A stretch of DNA of 47,936 nucleotides from Seison nebaliae (Eukaryota > Rotifera > Pararotatoria > Seisonacea > Seisonidae): contig JALJEE010002015.1 of assembly GCA_023231475.1 (NCBI GenBank), forward strand, positions 1 to 47,936. Direction: 5' to 3'. A model generated the notes under the pieces. It was not told the DNA's origin, did not search any database, and saw nothing but the letters and a program-made list of their open reading frames with translations. The translations under genes were made by a program, and so were the position numbers. Shown here piece by piece: positions 47,644 to 47,936 of this stretch. Position 1 is the first letter of the stretch. The number at the start of each line of letters is the position of its first letter.

Positions 47644-47936
47644 AAATTTCTGTGAAAGAGATCTATTTAAGAAAATTAAGAACCCAGTGCAGGCGCCAAC
47701 CCAAGCAGCATTGTCGTATTGTAAGGTGGCTCGAAGTAATTTGAATACGGAACCTACAAAAAAGATTCCTAAAAATTCTAGAGTGCATTCGGGAAGAGAG
47801 AAGAATCAGGAACCTAAGAACAAACCTGTGGAGAAAAAAGTTCTTAGTGAAAGAAAGAACAAACCGAAATCTGCAGTTGAGGGAACGAAAAAGAACTCAT
47901 TACTGAAAGGGATGGAAAGATCGGACAAGAAGGAAT
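47644..47936 (+). CDS. Lys/Asn-rich open frame running off the window, unrecognised
   Basis: The frame is open from just after a stop at about 47643 to the window end. From about 47681 the base composition changes sharply to GC-richer, gene-like sequence (NPVQAPTQAALSYCKVARSN), then becomes Lys/Pro/Asn rich. It could be an exon starting near GAAAATTAAG at 47680, or the gag-like part of a retroelement. No start codon can be assigned and the product is cut by the edge. Confidence 0.4.

Noticed and set aside
1-47936. tRNA genes, rRNA and CRISPR arrays
   Set aside because: I looked for TTCGAATC-type T-arm motifs and regular spaced repeats. The few T-arm-like hits fall inside coding sequence (near 31908) or the dead retroelement (near 44955) with no cloverleaf around them, and no spaced-repeat array exists.

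Overview
The window is nuclear DNA of an invertebrate animal, AT-rich, with gene-dense blocks separated by AT-rich spacers. Reading frames are broken by very short GT..AG introns (mostly 37-65 bp), so every multi-exon model here was rebuilt by hand from frame continuity and splice dinucleotides. The gene set points to an ecdysozoan: a chitinase with a peritrophin-type chitin-binding module, and a ribosomal protein L13 whose N-terminus is close to the arthropod form. The EGF/ShKT/poly-Thr secreted protein is an architecture best known from nematodes. I cannot separate a fast-evolving arthropod such as a mite from a nematode-like lineage on this evidence.

Layout. 1-2144: a BEL/Pao RNase H scrap, then a secreted EGF + eight-ShKT + poly-threonine protein (minus). 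3387-5657: a large low-complexity nuclear-type protein (minus). 5658-11550: no gene seen; it holds a young foldback element with about 222 bp arms and a 16 bp tandem repeat. 11551-14510: ribosomal protein L13 and a short SFSWAP-type splicing regulator (both minus). 15224-19516: a giant ankyrin-repeat protein of the ANKRD28/44/52 type, divergent from SFSWAP. 23137-24426: a small membrane protein and a small secreted protein, convergent. 26765-29691: a GH18 chitinase fused to CBM14, a Ly6/uPAR-like three-finger domain and a GPI-type C-terminus. 30134-33552: the mismatch-repair protein PMS2. 34236-34626: a small secreted peptide precursor. 35386-37360: an SLC16-type monocarboxylate transporter (minus). 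40153-44113: two unrecognised genes (minus). 44660-47936: a dead non-LTR reverse transcriptase, an old long inverted repeat and a Lys-rich frame running off the window.

The genes do not form a pathway. Several are housekeeping (L13, SFSWAP, PMS2, transporter); the secreted ones suggest extracellular matrix or surface biology. The most striking object is the predicted membrane-tethered chitinase. One 921-residue frame carries signal peptide, complete GH18 catalytic domain, two furin-like sites, CBM14, a Lys/Asp-rich linker, a ten-cysteine Ly6-like domain and a GPI-attachment-like tail. Second is the EGF-ShKT8-polyThr protein, whose domains sit on symmetric phase-1 exons.
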